Assembly: GCF_029167235.1 (NCBI RefSeq)
Contig: NZ_JARFTR010000302.1
Coordinates: forward strand, 1-50,331
From: Kamptonema sp. UHCC 0994
GTDB taxonomy: Bacteria > Cyanobacteriota > Cyanobacteriia > Cyanobacteriales > Microcoleaceae
Length of the DNA: 50,331 nucleotides
Direction: 5' to 3'
Of this stretch, positions 24,910-33,769 are shown piece after piece (the first letter of the stretch is position 1; every line of letters starts with the position of its first letter). Made by a program: the position numbers and the translations under genes. The notes beneath the pieces are model-generated. The model saw nothing but the letters and a program-made list of their open reading frames with translations, did no database searches and had not been told where the DNA came from.

Positions 24910-25545
24910 ATGGTTAACTGCGTAGTACGAAATTGGCAAGGCGAAGAAGTAGGGGAAACCACCCTAGAATTGCGCGTAGCCAAAGAAGAAAATGCCTCTC
25001 ACATCGTCCATAGAGCCTTAAGACGGCAAATGGTTAACGCCCGTCAAGGAACAGCCAGCACCAAAACCAGAGCAGAAGTCAGAGGTGGCGGTCGCAAACC
25101 TTGGCGGCAAAAAGGAACAGGTAGAGCCAGAGCCGGTTCCATCCGTTCCCCCCTGTGGCGTGGCGGCGGTGTCAGCTTCGGCCCCAAGCCGAGAGACTTC
25201 GACATCAAAATGAATAAAAAGGAACGGCGTTTAGCATTGCGGACAGCCCTCCAAAGCCGCGCCGCCGAAGACTTCATCGTGGTAGAAGACTTCAGCGAAC
25301 AAATAGCTAGACCCAAAACCAAAGAATTAATCACAGCCCTCGCCCGATGGGGAGCCAACCCGGAATCAAGAATATTGTTAATCCTGCCAGAAAAACAGGA
25401 AAACATCTATTTATCCGGCCGCAACGTCCCCACCCTCAAAATTATATTGGCAGGCTCCCTGAACATCTACGACATTCTTGCCGCCGACAAAATTGTTACC
25501 ACAGCCACAGCCATTGCCAAAATGCAGGAGGTTTACGGTGAGTGA
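24910..25545 (+). CDS. rplD: 50S ribosomal protein L4
   Basis: L4 binds domain I of 23S rRNA and lines the exit tunnel (211 aa from this start). Diagnostic parts are [28 protein letters not shown]-type tunnel loop (shown by [13 protein letters not shown] and [18 protein letters not shown] near 41-75). I chose ATG 24910 ([13 protein letters not shown]), which matches family N-termini. The frame stays open to ATG 24856, but those 18 codons are pure heptamer repeat (PITNYQL units). No Shine-Dalgarno is available because the array reaches to 5 bases before the ATG. It overlaps rplW by 8 bases. Confidence 0.95.
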   Translation: MVNCVVRNWQGEEVGETTLELRVAKEENASHIVHRALRRQMVNARQGTASTKTRAEVRGGGRKPWRQKGTGRARAGSIRSPLWRGGGVSFGPKPRDFDIKMNKKERRLALRTALQSRAAEDFIVVEDFSEQIARPKTKELITALARWGANPESRILLILPEKQENIYLSGRNVPTLKIILAGSLNIYDILAADKIVTTATAIAKMQEVYGE

Positions 25546-25846
25546 ATTTAATCCCCGCGATTTAGCGGACGTTTTACATAAGCCCATTCTCACTGAGAAA
25601 GCTACTCGGATGATGGAACTCAACCAGTTCACCTTTGACGTAGCTCCCAAAGCCACAAAGCCGATTATCAAAGCCGCAGTCGAGCAGATGTTCAATGTCA
25701 AAGTTATCGGCATGAACACCCAAAATCCGCCCCGCAAAAAGCGTAGAGTCGGCAAATTCATGGGATTTAAACCCCGTTACAAACGAGCAGTCGTCACCCT
25801 CGCAGACGGCGAACCCTTGAGAAAAATTCTCTTCCCAGAAGTGTAA
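25538..25846 (+). CDS. rplW: 50S ribosomal protein L23
   Basis: L23 sits at the tunnel exit and docks trigger factor and SRP (102 aa). [19 protein letters not shown] and the C-terminal [15 protein letters not shown] are typical. I chose GTG 25538, with GGAGG 6 bases upstream, which overlaps the rplD stop by 8 bases and so suggests translational coupling; the frame runs upstream into rplD to 25478 but those residues are not L23-like. Confidence 0.95.
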   Translation: MSEFNPRDLADVLHKPILTEKATRMMELNQFTFDVAPKATKPIIKAAVEQMFNVKVIGMNTQNPPRKKRRVGKFMGFKPRYKRAVVTLADGEPLRKILFPEV

Positions 25847-25867
25847 ACATCGGTAATTTGTCAGTTG

Positions 25868-25927
25868 ACGGTTAACTGTTAACAGTTAACAGTTAGCCAA
25901 TTACCAATTACCAATTACCAATTACAA
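25868..25927. repeat. Heptamer array between rplW and rplB
   Basis: GTTAACTGTTAACAG units, including a palindromic switch of orientation, followed by AATTACC units ending 4 bases before the rplB start. Confidence 0.9.
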
Positions 25928-25931
25928 AATT

Positions 25932-26795
25932 ATGGGCATCCGTTCCTACCGACCCTATACCCCAAGCACCAGACAGCACACCGTCTCCGACTTTGCTGAG
26001 ATTACACGCTCAGAACCCGAAAAGTCGCTGACGGCAAACAAGCACACCAAACAAGGTCGCAACAATCGCGGTGTCATCACCTGTCGTCACCGAGGCGGCG
26101 GCCACAAGCGTCTTTACCGGACTATCGACTTCCGCCGCGACAAACTCAACGTCCCTGGAACCGTCCAAGCCATTGAGTACGACCCTAACCGTAACGCGAG
26201 AATTGCCCTCGTTTTCTACAAAGATGGCGAAAAGCGGTACATCCTCCATCCCGTAGGCTTGAAAGTCGGTACAGTCATCACCTCTGGCCCCGAATCTCCC
26301 ATCGAAATTGGTAACGCCTTACCTCTGATTAATATTCCCCTGGGTACCAGCGTTCACAACGTCGAATTAGTACCAGGAAAAGGTGGGCAAATTGTCCGCT
26401 GTGCCGGCGCAACCGCTCAGTTAATGGCAAAAGAAGGTGACTACGTTACCCTCAAACTACCTTCCGGCGAACAGCGCAAAATCCGCGCCAAATGCTACGC
26501 CACCATCGGTCAAGTCGGTAACGTCGAAGCCAGAAACATCAGTATCGGCAAAGCAGGTCGTACTCGCTGGAAAGGCCGCCGGCCTACCGTCCGAGGTAGC
26601 GTTATGAACCCCGTAGACCACCCGCACGGTGGTGGCGAAGGCAGAGCGCCCATCGGTCGCTCCGGCCCCGTCACACCTTGGGGTAAACCAGCTTTGGGGG
26701 CCAAAACACGGCGCAAAAACAAGCGCAGCGACTCCCTAATCGTGCGTCGCCGCCGCAAGGCCTCCAAGCGTGGAAAAGGCGGACGGCAAAGTTAA
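25932..26795 (+). CDS. rplB: 50S ribosomal protein L2
   Basis: L2 (287 aa) helps join the subunits and supports peptidyl transfer. [14 protein letters not shown] at the start, [14 protein letters not shown] in the middle, and the conserved loop [19 protein letters not shown] near 217-235 with the catalytic-site histidine (HPHGGG). The basic tail ends in [13 protein letters not shown]. No Shine-Dalgarno precedes the ATG, which follows AATTACC repeats. Confidence 0.97.
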   Translation: MGIRSYRPYTPSTRQHTVSDFAEITRSEPEKSLTANKHTKQGRNNRGVITCRHRGGGHKRLYRTIDFRRDKLNVPGTVQAIEYDPNRNARIALVFYKDGEKRYILHPVGLKVGTVITSGPESPIEIGNALPLINIPLGTSVHNVELVPGKGGQIVRCAGATAQLMAKEGDYVTLKLPSGEQRKIRAKCYATIGQVGNVEARNISIGKAGRTRWKGRRPTVRGSVMNPVDHPHGGGEGRAPIGRSGPVTPWGKPALGAKTRRKNKRSDSLIVRRRRKASKRGKGGRQS

Positions 26796-26802
26796 TTCTA
26801 AT

Positions 26803-26862
26803 AACAGTTAACAGTCAACAGTTAACTGTTAACTGTTAACCAATTACCAACTACCAATTACC
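26803..26862. repeat. Heptamer array between rplB and rpsS
   Basis: AACAGTTAACAGTCAACAGT units switch to GTTAACTG units, which makes a perfect potential stem, and then AATTACC-type units up to the rpsS start codon. Confidence 0.9.
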
Positions 26863-27141
26863 ATGTCACGATCGCTAAAAAAAGGCCCATTTGTGGCCGA
26901 TCACCTGCTCACCAAAATAGAAAAACTGAACTCTCTAGGTCAAAGACAAGTTATTAAAACTTGGTCGAGAGCTTCTACCATTTTACCTCTGATGGTAGGT
27001 CACACGATCGCAGTTCATAACGGCCGCCAGCACGTTCCAGTTTATCTAACCGAGCAAATGGTCGGACATAAATTAGGAGAATTTGTCCCGACTCGTACCT
27101 TTAGAGGTCACGCTAAAGGCGATAAAAAGGCAAAAAGATAG
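26863..27141 (+). CDS. rpsS: 30S ribosomal protein S19
   Basis: S19 (92 aa) lies in the head of the 30S subunit beside S13 and binds the A-site finger. [15 protein letters not shown] and the C-terminal [19 protein letters not shown] are diagnostic. The ATG directly abuts the heptamer array, so no Shine-Dalgarno is present. Confidence 0.97.
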   Translation: MSRSLKKGPFVADHLLTKIEKLNSLGQRQVIKTWSRASTILPLMVGHTIAVHNGRQHVPVYLTEQMVGHKLGEFVPTRTFRGHAKGDKKAKR

Positions 27142-27147
27142 ATTGTT

Positions 27148-27179
27148 GTTAACTGTTAACTGTTAACTGTTAACTGTTG
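27148..27179. repeat. Short GTTAACT array between rpsS and rplV
   Basis: Four to five clean GTTAACT units. A purine-rich stretch (AGAGAGAAGAG) after it precedes rplV. Confidence 0.88.
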
Positions 27180-27200
27180 AAAAGTAGAGAGAAGAGCTAA

Positions 27201-27557
27201 ATGGCTATTGATACAAATTCAGAAGTAAAAGCGATCGCGCGTTACATCCGAATGTCCCCCCACAAAGTGCGGCGAGTCCTCGACCAAATTCGCGGCAAAT
27301 CTTATCGGGAAGCGCTGGTTTTACTGGAATTCATGCCTTACCGCGCCTGCGAACCAATTCTCAAGGTTCTGCGTTCAGCGGCGGCAAATGCCGAACATAA
27401 CGCAGGCATGGATCGAGCGCAACTCATGGTTTCTCAAGCTTTCGCCGATCAAGGCCCAGTCTTGAAACGCTTTAGACCCAGAGCTCAAGGTCGCGCTTAT
27501 CAAATTCGCAAACCCACTTGTCACATCACTGTTGCAGTGGCAACGCAAGCAGAGTAA
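27201..27557 (+). CDS. rplV: 50S ribosomal protein L22
   Basis: L22 (118 aa) extends a hairpin into the exit tunnel and binds all 23S domains. [23 protein letters not shown] at the start and [20 protein letters not shown] near the end are the family marks; the latter is the tunnel hairpin where macrolide-resistance changes occur in other bacteria. Confidence 0.97.
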   Translation: MAIDTNSEVKAIARYIRMSPHKVRRVLDQIRGKSYREALVLLEFMPYRACEPILKVLRSAAANAEHNAGMDRAQLMVSQAFADQGPVLKRFRPRAQGRAYQIRKPTCHITVAVATQAE

Positions 27558-27567
27558 CGAATACCAG

Positions 27568-27605
27568 GTTAACTGTTAACTTTTAACTGTTAATTGTTAA
27601 CTGTA
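27568..27605. repeat. GTTAACT array between rplV and rpsC
   Basis: Five units, two of them degenerate (TTTTAACT, GTTAATT), ending 53 bases before rpsC. Confidence 0.87.
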
Positions 27606-27658
27606 AGAGCTAAGAAGCGGTCTTCTTTACTTCTTTAATTAATTCTTTCTTGACTCTT

Positions 27659-28387
27659 ATGGGACAGAAAATTCATCCAGTTGGTTTTAGACTTGGCATC
27701 ACTCAGGAACACCGTTCGCGGTGGTTTGCTGATGCCAGAAACTATCCAGAGCTTTTACAAGAAGACTCGAAAATTCGTCAGTACGTCCAAAAAAACCTCA
27801 GCAACGCAGGTATTTCCTCAGTCAAAATTGACCGGAAAGCTGACCAAATCGATCTTGAGGTACAAACAGCTAGACCTGGCGTAGTCGTCGGTCGTGGCGG
27901 GACGGGAATCGAACAATTGCGAGTAGGTTTGCAGCAACAATTAGGCAGCAACCGTCAGATTCGGATCAACGTTGTAGAAGTGCAGCGTGTAGATGCTGAC
28001 GCTACCTTAATTGCTGAATATATCGCCCAGCAATTAGAGCGCCGCGTTTCCTTCCGTCGAGTTGTCCGCCAAGCCATCACCCGCGCTCAAAAAGCTGGGA
28101 TTGAAGGCATTAAAATTCAAGTCAGCGGTCGCTTAAACGGAGCAGAAATTGCCCGTACAGAGTGGACGCGGGAAGGTCGAGTCCCCCTGCACACATTGCG
28201 TGCAGACATTGATTATTCTTACTGCACCGCCAAAACCATCTATGGAATTTTGGGCGTTAAAGTTTGGGTTTTCAAAGGCGAAATCATCCCCGGACAGGAA
28301 GACATTCCTGCCCCCAATGCAGGCCCGCCCCGCACTAAAAATAAGGGTCGCCGCCATAAATTTGAAGATCGTTCAAACGAAGGTTAA
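27659..28387 (+). CDS. rpsC: 30S ribosomal protein S3
   Basis: S3 (242 aa) lines the mRNA entry tunnel. [20 protein letters not shown] is the standard start; the KH domain shows [13 protein letters not shown], and the C-terminal domain has [17 protein letters not shown] chose ATG 27659 rather than the in-frame TTG 27650, because all family members begin MGQKI. Its TAA stop (28385-28387) lies inside the first GTTAAC of the following repeat array. Confidence 0.97.
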   Translation: MGQKIHPVGFRLGITQEHRSRWFADARNYPELLQEDSKIRQYVQKNLSNAGISSVKIDRKADQIDLEVQTARPGVVVGRGGTGIEQLRVGLQQQLGSNRQIRINVVEVQRVDADATLIAEYIAQQLERRVSFRRVVRQAITRAQKAGIEGIKIQVSGRLNGAEIARTEWTREGRVPLHTLRADIDYSYCTAKTIYGILGVKVWVFKGEIIPGQEDIPAPNAGPPRTKNKGRRHKFEDRSNEG

Positions 28388-28429
28388 CCGTTAACAGTTA
28401 ACCGTTAACAGTTAGCAATTAGCAATTTG
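28383..28429. repeat. Heptamer array that contains the rpsC stop codon
   Basis: GGTTAACCGTTAACAG units followed by TTAGCAA units. The rpsC stop TAA is part of the first unit. Confidence 0.9.
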
Positions 28430-28442
28430 CTTTACCCACGCC

Positions 28443-28862
28443 ATGTTAAGTCCTAAAAGAACAAAATTCCGCAAGCAGCAACGCGGGCGGATGAATGGAG
28501 TTGCCACTCGCGGTAACAATGTTAGCTTTGGCGAATTTGCTCTCCAAGCCCTCGAACCCGCTTGGATCACTTCCCGTCAAATAGAGGCCAGTCGTCGCGC
28601 CATGACTCGCTATATTCGCAGAGGCGGCAAAATTTGGATTCGCGTGTTTCCAGATAAACCAGTTACTCAACGAGCCGCTGAAACCCGGATGGGTTCAGGT
28701 AAAGGTGCGCCTGAGTTTTGGGTAGCAGTAATTAAGCCGGGTCGCGTGCTGTTTGAAATTGGCGGCGTTCCCGAAGTAACTGCTCGCGAAGCGATGCGTT
28801 TAGCATCCTTTAAATTGCCCATTAAGACTAAGTTCATCACCCGCGAAGAGGAGCAGTCTTAG
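28443..28862 (+). CDS. rplP: 50S ribosomal protein L16
   Basis: L16 (139 aa) contacts the A-site tRNA and is added late in 50S assembly. [32 protein letters not shown] and [20 protein letters not shown] are diagnostic. GAGGAG (28848-28853) near its end serves rpmC, which begins 1 base after the stop. Confidence 0.97.
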   Translation: MLSPKRTKFRKQQRGRMNGVATRGNNVSFGEFALQALEPAWITSRQIEASRRAMTRYIRRGGKIWIRVFPDKPVTQRAAETRMGSGKGAPEFWVAVIKPGRVLFEIGGVPEVTAREAMRLASFKLPIKTKFITREEEQS

Positions 28863-28863
28863 A

Positions 28864-29103
28864 ATGTCTTTATCAAAGATTCAAGAATCTAAAGATTTGA
28901 CTGATGCTGAAATCACAGAGCAGATTTTAGCTATTAAACGCCAACTGATGGAACTGCGAATGTTGCAAGCAACTGGCCGCTTAGAAAAGCCTCACCAGTT
29001 CAAGCACGCTAAGCATCGGCTGGCTCAGTTAATGACAGTTGAAGGGGAGCGATCGCGAGCCGCCGCCGCCGAGGCTCTTGCTGCTGCGAAAAGCGCTTCT
29101 TAG
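28864..29103 (+). CDS. rpmC: 50S ribosomal protein L29
   Basis: L29 (79 aa) is a two-helix protein near the tunnel exit. The signature LMELRMLQATGRLEKPHQFKH spans about 32-52. It starts 1 base after rplP, with GAGGAG 10 bases upstream, so it is tightly coupled. Confidence 0.95.
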   Translation: MSLSKIQESKDLTDAEITEQILAIKRQLMELRMLQATGRLEKPHQFKHAKHRLAQLMTVEGERSRAAAAEALAAAKSAS

Positions 29104-29169
29104 CAAAAGCTAGGAGTGTGAAAGCCCCTATAAATAACCAGAGTCAGTTGCACAGTAGGAATGGTTGCT

Positions 29170-29418
29170 ATGGCAGTTAAAGAAAGAGTTGGCTTAGTCG
29201 TCAGCGACAAAATGAATAAAACGGTAGTGGTAGCAGTCGAAAACCGCGCTTCCCACACCAAATACGGCAAAACCGTCGTGAACACCAAAAAATATAAAGC
29301 TCACGACGAAGAGAATCAGTGCAAACCAGGCGATCGCGTCCGCATTACCGAAACGCGCCCCCTGAGCAAAACCAAACACTGGATCGTTGCCGAAATTCTC
29401 ACCACAAAAAACGGGTGA
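29170..29418 (+). CDS. rpsQ: 30S ribosomal protein S17
   Basis: S17 (82 aa) is an early 30S assembly protein with an OB fold. [18 protein letters not shown] and [16 protein letters not shown] are typical. I chose ATG 29170 over 29161: AGGA (29157-29160) is 9 bases upstream of it but directly abuts the other, and family members start MAVKER. Confidence 0.95.
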   Translation: MAVKERVGLVVSDKMNKTVVVAVENRASHTKYGKTVVNTKKYKAHDEENQCKPGDRVRITETRPLSKTKHWIVAEILTTKNG

Positions 29419-29423
29419 CAAAT

Positions 29424-29480
29424 TGTTAACAGTTAACAGTTAACAGTTAACGGTTAACCATTAGCAATTAGCAATTAGCA
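29424..29480. repeat. Heptamer array between rpsQ and rplN
   Basis: TTAACAG units followed by TTAGCAA units. The last unit merges with GCAGGAA, which provides an AGGA motif before rplN. Confidence 0.9.
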
Positions 29481-29492
29481 GGAATCGAAATC

Positions 29493-29861
29493 ATGATTCA
29501 ACCTCAAACTTACCTCAACGTAGCCGACAATAGCGGAGCCAGAAAATTAATGTGCATCCGCGTATTAGGTGGAGGCAACCGCCGCTACGCTGGAGTCGGC
29601 GATGTCATTATCGCCGTTGTCAAAGATGCCATTCCTAACATGGCAGTTAAGAAATCCGATGTCGTCCGGGCCGTCGTTGTCCGTACTCGCAAAGGTGAGC
29701 GCCGGGACAGCGGCATGAGCATCCGTTTTGATGACAATGCTGCTGTGATTATCAACGCTGACGGCAACCCGAAAGGCACTCGCGTTTTCGGCCCTGTCGC
29801 CCGCGAATTGCGCGACAAAAACTTTACTAAAATCGTTTCTTTAGCGCCGGAGGTACTTTAA
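29493..29861 (+). CDS. rplN: 50S ribosomal protein L14
   Basis: L14 (122 aa) forms an intersubunit bridge with helix 44 of 16S r[30 protein letters not shown] and the C-terminal [24 protein letters not shown] are diagnostic. Its stop overlaps the rplX start by one base (TAATG). Confidence 0.97.
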   Translation: MIQPQTYLNVADNSGARKLMCIRVLGGGNRRYAGVGDVIIAVVKDAIPNMAVKKSDVVRAVVVRTRKGERRDSGMSIRFDDNAAVIINADGNPKGTRVFGPVARELRDKNFTKIVSLAPEVL

Positions 29862-30220
29862 TGTACAGCAAACAAGGCAAAAAAAGTGGCACCCAAGTCC
29901 GCCACAAAATGCACGTCAAAAAAGGCGACACCGTTCAAGTCATTACTGGCAAAGATAAGGGCAAAGTCGGTGAAATCTTAAAGACATATCCTCAAGCTAG
30001 CAAAGTAGTTGTCCAAGGAATTAACGTCAAAACTAAGCACGTTAAACCCCAGCAGGAAGGCGAATCAGGTAAAATTACTACCTTTGAAGGCCCCATCCAC
30101 AGCTCCAATGTAATGCTCTATTCCACCAAAGAAAAAGTAGCTAGCCGCGTTTGCTTCACCTTCACCGAAGATGGTCGCAAAGTCCGCAAGCTCAAGAAAA
30201 CTGGTGAAATCATCGACTAA
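29861..30220 (+). CDS. rplX: 50S ribosomal protein L24
   Basis: L24 (119 aa) is an assembly initiator with a KOW motif. [19 protein letters not shown] (17-35) is the KOW signature, followed by [13 protein letters not shown]. The first 16 residues ([16 protein letters not shown]) are longer than in many relatives. GGAGG at 29850-29854 precedes the overlapping start. Its TAA stop belongs to the first unit of the following repeat array. Confidence 0.96.
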   Translation: MYSKQGKKSGTQVRHKMHVKKGDTVQVITGKDKGKVGEILKTYPQASKVVVQGINVKTKHVKPQQEGESGKITTFEGPIHSSNVMLYSTKEKVASRVCFTFTEDGRKVRKLKKTGEIID

Positions 30221-30280
30221 CAGTTAACAGTTAACAGTTAACAGTTAACAGTTAACAGTTAACAATTAACAATTAGCAAT
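30218..30280. repeat. Heptamer array that contains the rplX stop codon
   Basis: Seven near-perfect TAACAGT units followed by TAACAAT and TTAGCAA units. The first TAA is the rplX stop. Confidence 0.92.
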
Positions 30281-30321
30281 TTCCTGACCACGCCCAGGAA
30301 CAGCAAAGACACAAAGCAATT

Positions 30322-30864
30322 ATGGCAATACAACTCAAGACCACGTACCAAGAAAAAATTGTCCCGAAACTGATGGATCAGTTTAAATACACTAATATCC
30401 ATCAAGTCCCCAAAGTGGTGAAAGTCACTATAAACAGAGGATTGGGCGAAGCATCTCAAAACGCTAAAGCTCTCGAATCCTCAATCACTGAAATTGGCAT
30501 CATCGCAGGTCAAAAACCTGTAGTGACAAGAGCAAAAAAAGCGATCGCAGGCTTCAAAATCCGTAAAGGAGTACCCGTCGGCGTGATGGTCACGCTGCGT
30601 TCAGACCGGATGTATGCTTTTCTGGAACGGTTGATCAATCTTACTCTGCCCCGCATTCGCGACTTTCGTGGCGTTAGCGCCAAAAGTTTTGACGGGCGCG
30701 GTAACTATAGCTTGGGATTGAGAGAACAGTTAATTTTTCCCGAAATAGAATACGACAGCATCGATCAAATTCGCGGGATGGACATTTCAATCATCACCAC
30801 AGCCAACACCGACGAAGAAGGTCGCGCATTGCTCAAAGAAATGGGTATGCCATTCAGGTATTAG
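30322..30864 (+). CDS. rplE: 50S ribosomal protein L5
   Basis: L5 (180 aa) binds 5S rRNA and contacts the P-site t[39 protein letters not shown] and [18 protein letters not shown] are family marks. rpsN (S14), which follows L5 in many bacteria, is absent; cyanobacteria carry it elsewhere. Confidence 0.97.
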   Translation: MAIQLKTTYQEKIVPKLMDQFKYTNIHQVPKVVKVTINRGLGEASQNAKALESSITEIGIIAGQKPVVTRAKKAIAGFKIRKGVPVGVMVTLRSDRMYAFLERLINLTLPRIRDFRGVSAKSFDGRGNYSLGLREQLIFPEIEYDSIDQIRGMDISIITTANTDEEGRALLKEMGMPFRY

Positions 30865-30885
30865 TAGTAAAGTAAAGAACAACAG

Positions 30886-31287
30886 ATGGCAGCTAACGAT
30901 ACTATTGCAGATATGCTGACGCGCATTCGCAACTCCTGCATGGCGCGGCACCAAACTACTGAGATTCCCTCCACAAAAATGACTCGCAGCATTGCTGAAG
31001 TCCTTAAAAGTGAAGGCTTTATCGCTGAAATTGAAGAGGCAGGCGAAGGCATCAATCGGCATTTAGTGCTCTCTTTAAAGTACAAAGGCAAAACTCGCCG
31101 CCCGATCATCACCGCCCTCAAGCGAGTCAGCAAACCCGGCTTGCGTGTTTACTCTAATCGCAAAGAATTGCCGCGAGTTTTAGGCGGAATTGGCATAGCC
31201 ATCATCTCCACCTCCAGCGGCATTATGACCGATAGAGAAGCCAGACGGCAAGGTTTAGGCGGTGAAGTGCTTTGTTATGTATGGTAA
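30886..31287 (+). CDS. rpsH: 30S ribosomal protein S8
   Basis: S8 (133 aa) organises the central domain of 16S rRNA; in E. coli it also represses the spc operon. [17 protein letters not shown] at the start and [18 protein letters not shown] near the end are diagnostic. The spacer to rplE is only 21 bases and has no repeat. Confidence 0.97.
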   Translation: MAANDTIADMLTRIRNSCMARHQTTEIPSTKMTRSIAEVLKSEGFIAEIEEAGEGINRHLVLSLKYKGKTRRPIITALKRVSKPGLRVYSNRKELPRVLGGIGIAIISTSSGIMTDREARRQGLGGEVLCYVW

Positions 31288-31288
31288 T

Positions 31289-31398
31289 TGTTAACAGTTA
31301 ACTGTTAACTGTTGGTTGTTAGTTGTTAGTTGTTAACAGCAATTACCAATTACCAATTACCAATTACCAATTACCAATTACCAATTACTAATTACCAA
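31289..31398. repeat. Composite heptamer array between rpsH and rplF
   Basis: TTAACAG/TTAACTG units with an orientation switch, then GTTAGTT units, then about nine AATTACC units. A second small repeat (GACAAAGGACAAAA, 31400-31429) follows; its AGGAC may serve as the rplF ribosome-binding site. Confidence 0.92.
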
Positions 31399-31432
31399 CA
31401 GACAAAGGACAAAAGACAAAGGACAAAAAATT

Positions 31433-31978
31433 ATGTCTCGAATTGGTAAGCGCCCAATTAGCATACCTAGTAAAGTAACCGTCACCATTGACGGTCAGCA
31501 CGTTGCAGTTAAAGGGCCTAAAGGTGAACTTTCTCGACTCTTGCCGGCGGAAGTCGTCTTAGCACTTGAAGGGGAAACCTTGCTAGTAACACGCCGGGAT
31601 GAATCCCGTGCCGCCCGCCAGTTGCACGGTCTGTGCCGCACCCTCGTATCTAATATGGTAGAGGGAGTCTCAAACGGCTTTCAGCGTCGTCTGGAAATTC
31701 AAGGCGTGGGCTATCGGGCTCAAGTTCAAGGTCGCAACCTGATCTTAAACGTGGGTTACAGCAAACCCGTCGAAATGCCGCCCCCAGAAGGCATTCAAGT
31801 GGCAGTTGAAGGCAACGTCAACGTGATTGTCAGCGGTATTGATAAAGAATTGGTGGGAAACACCGCCGCCCGCATCCGGGCAGTCCGCCCACCTGAAGTC
31901 TACAAAGGCAAAGGCATTCGCTACACCGGCGAAGTAGTCAGACGCAAGGCTGGCAAGACAGCAGGGAAGAAGAAGTAA
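31433..31978 (+). CDS. rplF: 50S ribosomal protein L6
   Basis: L6 (181 aa) sits near the GTPase centre and the sarcin-ricin loop. [25 protein letters not shown] and the C-terminal [20 protein letters not shown] are diagnostic. rplR follows after 2 bases. Confidence 0.97.
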   Translation: MSRIGKRPISIPSKVTVTIDGQHVAVKGPKGELSRLLPAEVVLALEGETLLVTRRDESRAARQLHGLCRTLVSNMVEGVSNGFQRRLEIQGVGYRAQVQGRNLILNVGYSKPVEMPPPEGIQVAVEGNVNVIVSGIDKELVGNTAARIRAVRPPEVYKGKGIRYTGEVVRRKAGKTAGKKK

Positions 31979-31980
31979 AA

Positions 31981-32343
31981 ATGAAACTTACTCGTAAAGA
32001 ATCAATAGAGCGCCGTCACCGCCGAGTGCGGCGCAAGGTATCTGGTACTCCCGAACGCCCCCGGTTGGCGGTGTTTCGATCTCACCAGCATATCTATGCA
32101 CAGGTCATTGACGACACCAAGCAGCACACTTTGGTATCTGCGTCAACCCTCGATCCCGAATTAAAATCTGACCTCAAGAGCGGCGGTAACTGTAACGCTT
32201 CCGTCCAAGTCGGTCAATTGATTGCCAAGCGCTGCTCTAGCGCTGGTATCTCCAAAGTTGTCTTTGACCGGGGAGGCAACCTCTATCACGGTCGCGTAAA
32301 AGCTCTAGCAGAAGCAGCTCGCGAAGCGGGTTTAGACTTTTAG
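31981..32343 (+). CDS. rplR: 50S ribosomal protein L18
   Basis: L18 (120 aa) joins 5S rRNA to the large subunit. The [18 protein letters not shown] strand-helix and the end [24 protein letters not shown] are typical. It starts 2 bases after rplF; the GAAGAAG run at the rplF end is a weak ribosome-binding site. Confidence 0.97.
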   Translation: MKLTRKESIERRHRRVRRKVSGTPERPRLAVFRSHQHIYAQVIDDTKQHTLVSASTLDPELKSDLKSGGNCNASVQVGQLIAKRCSSAGISKVVFDRGGNLYHGRVKALAEAAREAGLDF

Positions 32344-32352
32344 AGCGGTCAT

Positions 32353-32446
32353 TTGCTAATGGCTAATTGCTAATAGCTAATTGCTAATTAGTAATTACCA
32401 GTTAACGGTTAACGGTTAACAGTTAACAGTTAACAGTTAACAATTT
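32353..32446. repeat. Composite heptamer array between rplR and rpsE
   Basis: CTAATGG/CTAATTG/CTAATAG units, then GTTAACG and GTTAACA units. It ends 15 bases before rpsE, leaving room for an AGGA motif (32450-32453). Confidence 0.9.
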
Positions 32447-32461
32447 CTAAAGGACAAAATA

Positions 32462-33013
32462 ATGGCAGAACAAAAAGAGCAGCGCAACAGCAACACCAAC
32501 AAGAAAAAAAGCAACAAATCTCGCGACAAAGAACCCGAATGGCAAGAGCGCGTCGTTCAAATTCGCCGCGTTACCAAAGTAGTCAAAGGCGGTAAAAAGC
32601 TTAGCTTCCGCGCCATCGTGATCATTGGTAACGAACGGGGTCAAGTTGGAGTCGGTGTTGGCAAAGCCAGTGACGTAATTGGAGCAGTTAAAAAGGGCGT
32701 TGCCGATGGCAAAAAGCACCTGATAGAAGTTCCTCTGACTAAGGCTAATTCCATCCCCCATCCTGTCAACGGCGAAGGTGGCGGAGCCAAAGTAATGATG
32801 CGACCAGCATCTCCCGGTACTGGGGTAATTGCTGGGGGAGCAGTGCGAACAGTGCTTGAATTAGCAGGCGTTCGCAATATTCTCGCCAAACAACTAGGTT
32901 CTGGCAATCCTTTAAACAACGCTAGAGCCGCCGTCAATGCTCTTTCCTCTCTACGAACCTTTTCTGAGGTGGCCCAAGAGCGAGGAGTTCCTGTTGAACA
33001 CCTTTATGCTTAG
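32462..33013 (+). CDS. rpsE: 30S ribosomal protein S5
   Basis: S5 (183 aa) helps decoding fidelity and mRNA unwinding. After a charged N-terminal tail (1-25, Asn/Lys rich) come [21 protein letters not shown]-type residues ([13 protein letters not shown]), [14 protein letters not shown] and [16 protein letters not shown]. rpmD (L30) is missing between this gene and rplO, as is usual in cyanobacteria. Confidence 0.97.
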   Translation: MAEQKEQRNSNTNKKKSNKSRDKEPEWQERVVQIRRVTKVVKGGKKLSFRAIVIIGNERGQVGVGVGKASDVIGAVKKGVADGKKHLIEVPLTKANSIPHPVNGEGGGAKVMMRPASPGTGVIAGGAVRTVLELAGVRNILAKQLGSGNPLNNARAAVNALSSLRTFSEVAQERGVPVEHLYA

Positions 33014-33014
33014 T

Positions 33015-33190
33015 CAATGGCTAATAGCTAATGGCTAATAGCTAATGGCTAATAGCTAATGGTTAATAGCTAATGGTTAGTGGTTAGTAGGAAAATACAA
33101 CTGAAAACCAAAGACTAACAATTAGCAATTAGCAATTAGCAATTAGCAGTTAGCAAGTAGCAATTACCGATTACCAATTACCTATTACCA
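33015..33190. repeat. Composite array between rpsE and rplO
   Basis: 33015-33090 repeats a 14-base unit (GGCTAATAGCTAAT, two heptamers). After a short unique stretch, 33118-33190 holds TTAGCAA and then ATTACC-type units. It ends 5 bases before the rplO start, so rplO has no Shine-Dalgarno. Confidence 0.92.
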
Positions 33191-33195
33191 AAACT

Positions 33196-33639
33196 ATGAG
33201 ATTACAAGACGCTCTGCCAAAAGCAGGCTCCCAAAAGCGCCCCCGCCGCTTAGGTCGGGGTATTTCCGCCGGTCAAGGCGCTAGCTCAGGTAAGGGGATG
33301 CGCGGTCAAAAATCTCGGTCAGGGAGTGGCACTCGACCGGGTTTTGAAGGCGGTCAAAATCCTCTGTACCGCCGCTTACCCAAGTTAAAGAGTTTTCCCC
33401 GCGTTAACCGGAAAGAGTACACTACGATTAATGTAAGTAAACTTGCCGAACTGCCACCAAACACAGAAGTAACTTTAGCTTCTTTGATCGAGGCAAAAAT
33501 CGTCACTACTGATGATGGGCCGCTGAAAATCTTAGGAGATGGGGAATTAAATGTGGCCCTGCAAGTGAAAGCTGCTGGTTTTACAGCCGGGGCCCGCGCC
33601 AAAATTGAGGCCGCAGGCGGAAGCTGTGAAGTGGTTTAG
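33196..33639 (+). CDS. rplO: 50S ribosomal protein L15
   Basis: L15 (147 aa). The Gly/Arg-rich N-terminus ([21 protein letters not shown]) and [15 protein letters not shown] are diagnostic, as is the [16 protein letters not shown] end. The region to secY (130 bases) holds no repeat array. Confidence 0.97.
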   Translation: MRLQDALPKAGSQKRPRRLGRGISAGQGASSGKGMRGQKSRSGSGTRPGFEGGQNPLYRRLPKLKSFPRVNRKEYTTINVSKLAELPPNTEVTLASLIEAKIVTTDDGPLKILGDGELNVALQVKAAGFTAGARAKIEAAGGSCEVV

Positions 33640-33769
33640 GGGTGCGCTCTTGGGTAGGCTACGCCAGCCGTAAGCATCGCGATGCGTTGAGATTGGCAAA
33701 TCCAACTGCGCCAAGTCGCCCCTCTATAAAACTGATTTAAGACTCAAACTCACAACTTAAAACTTGTTT

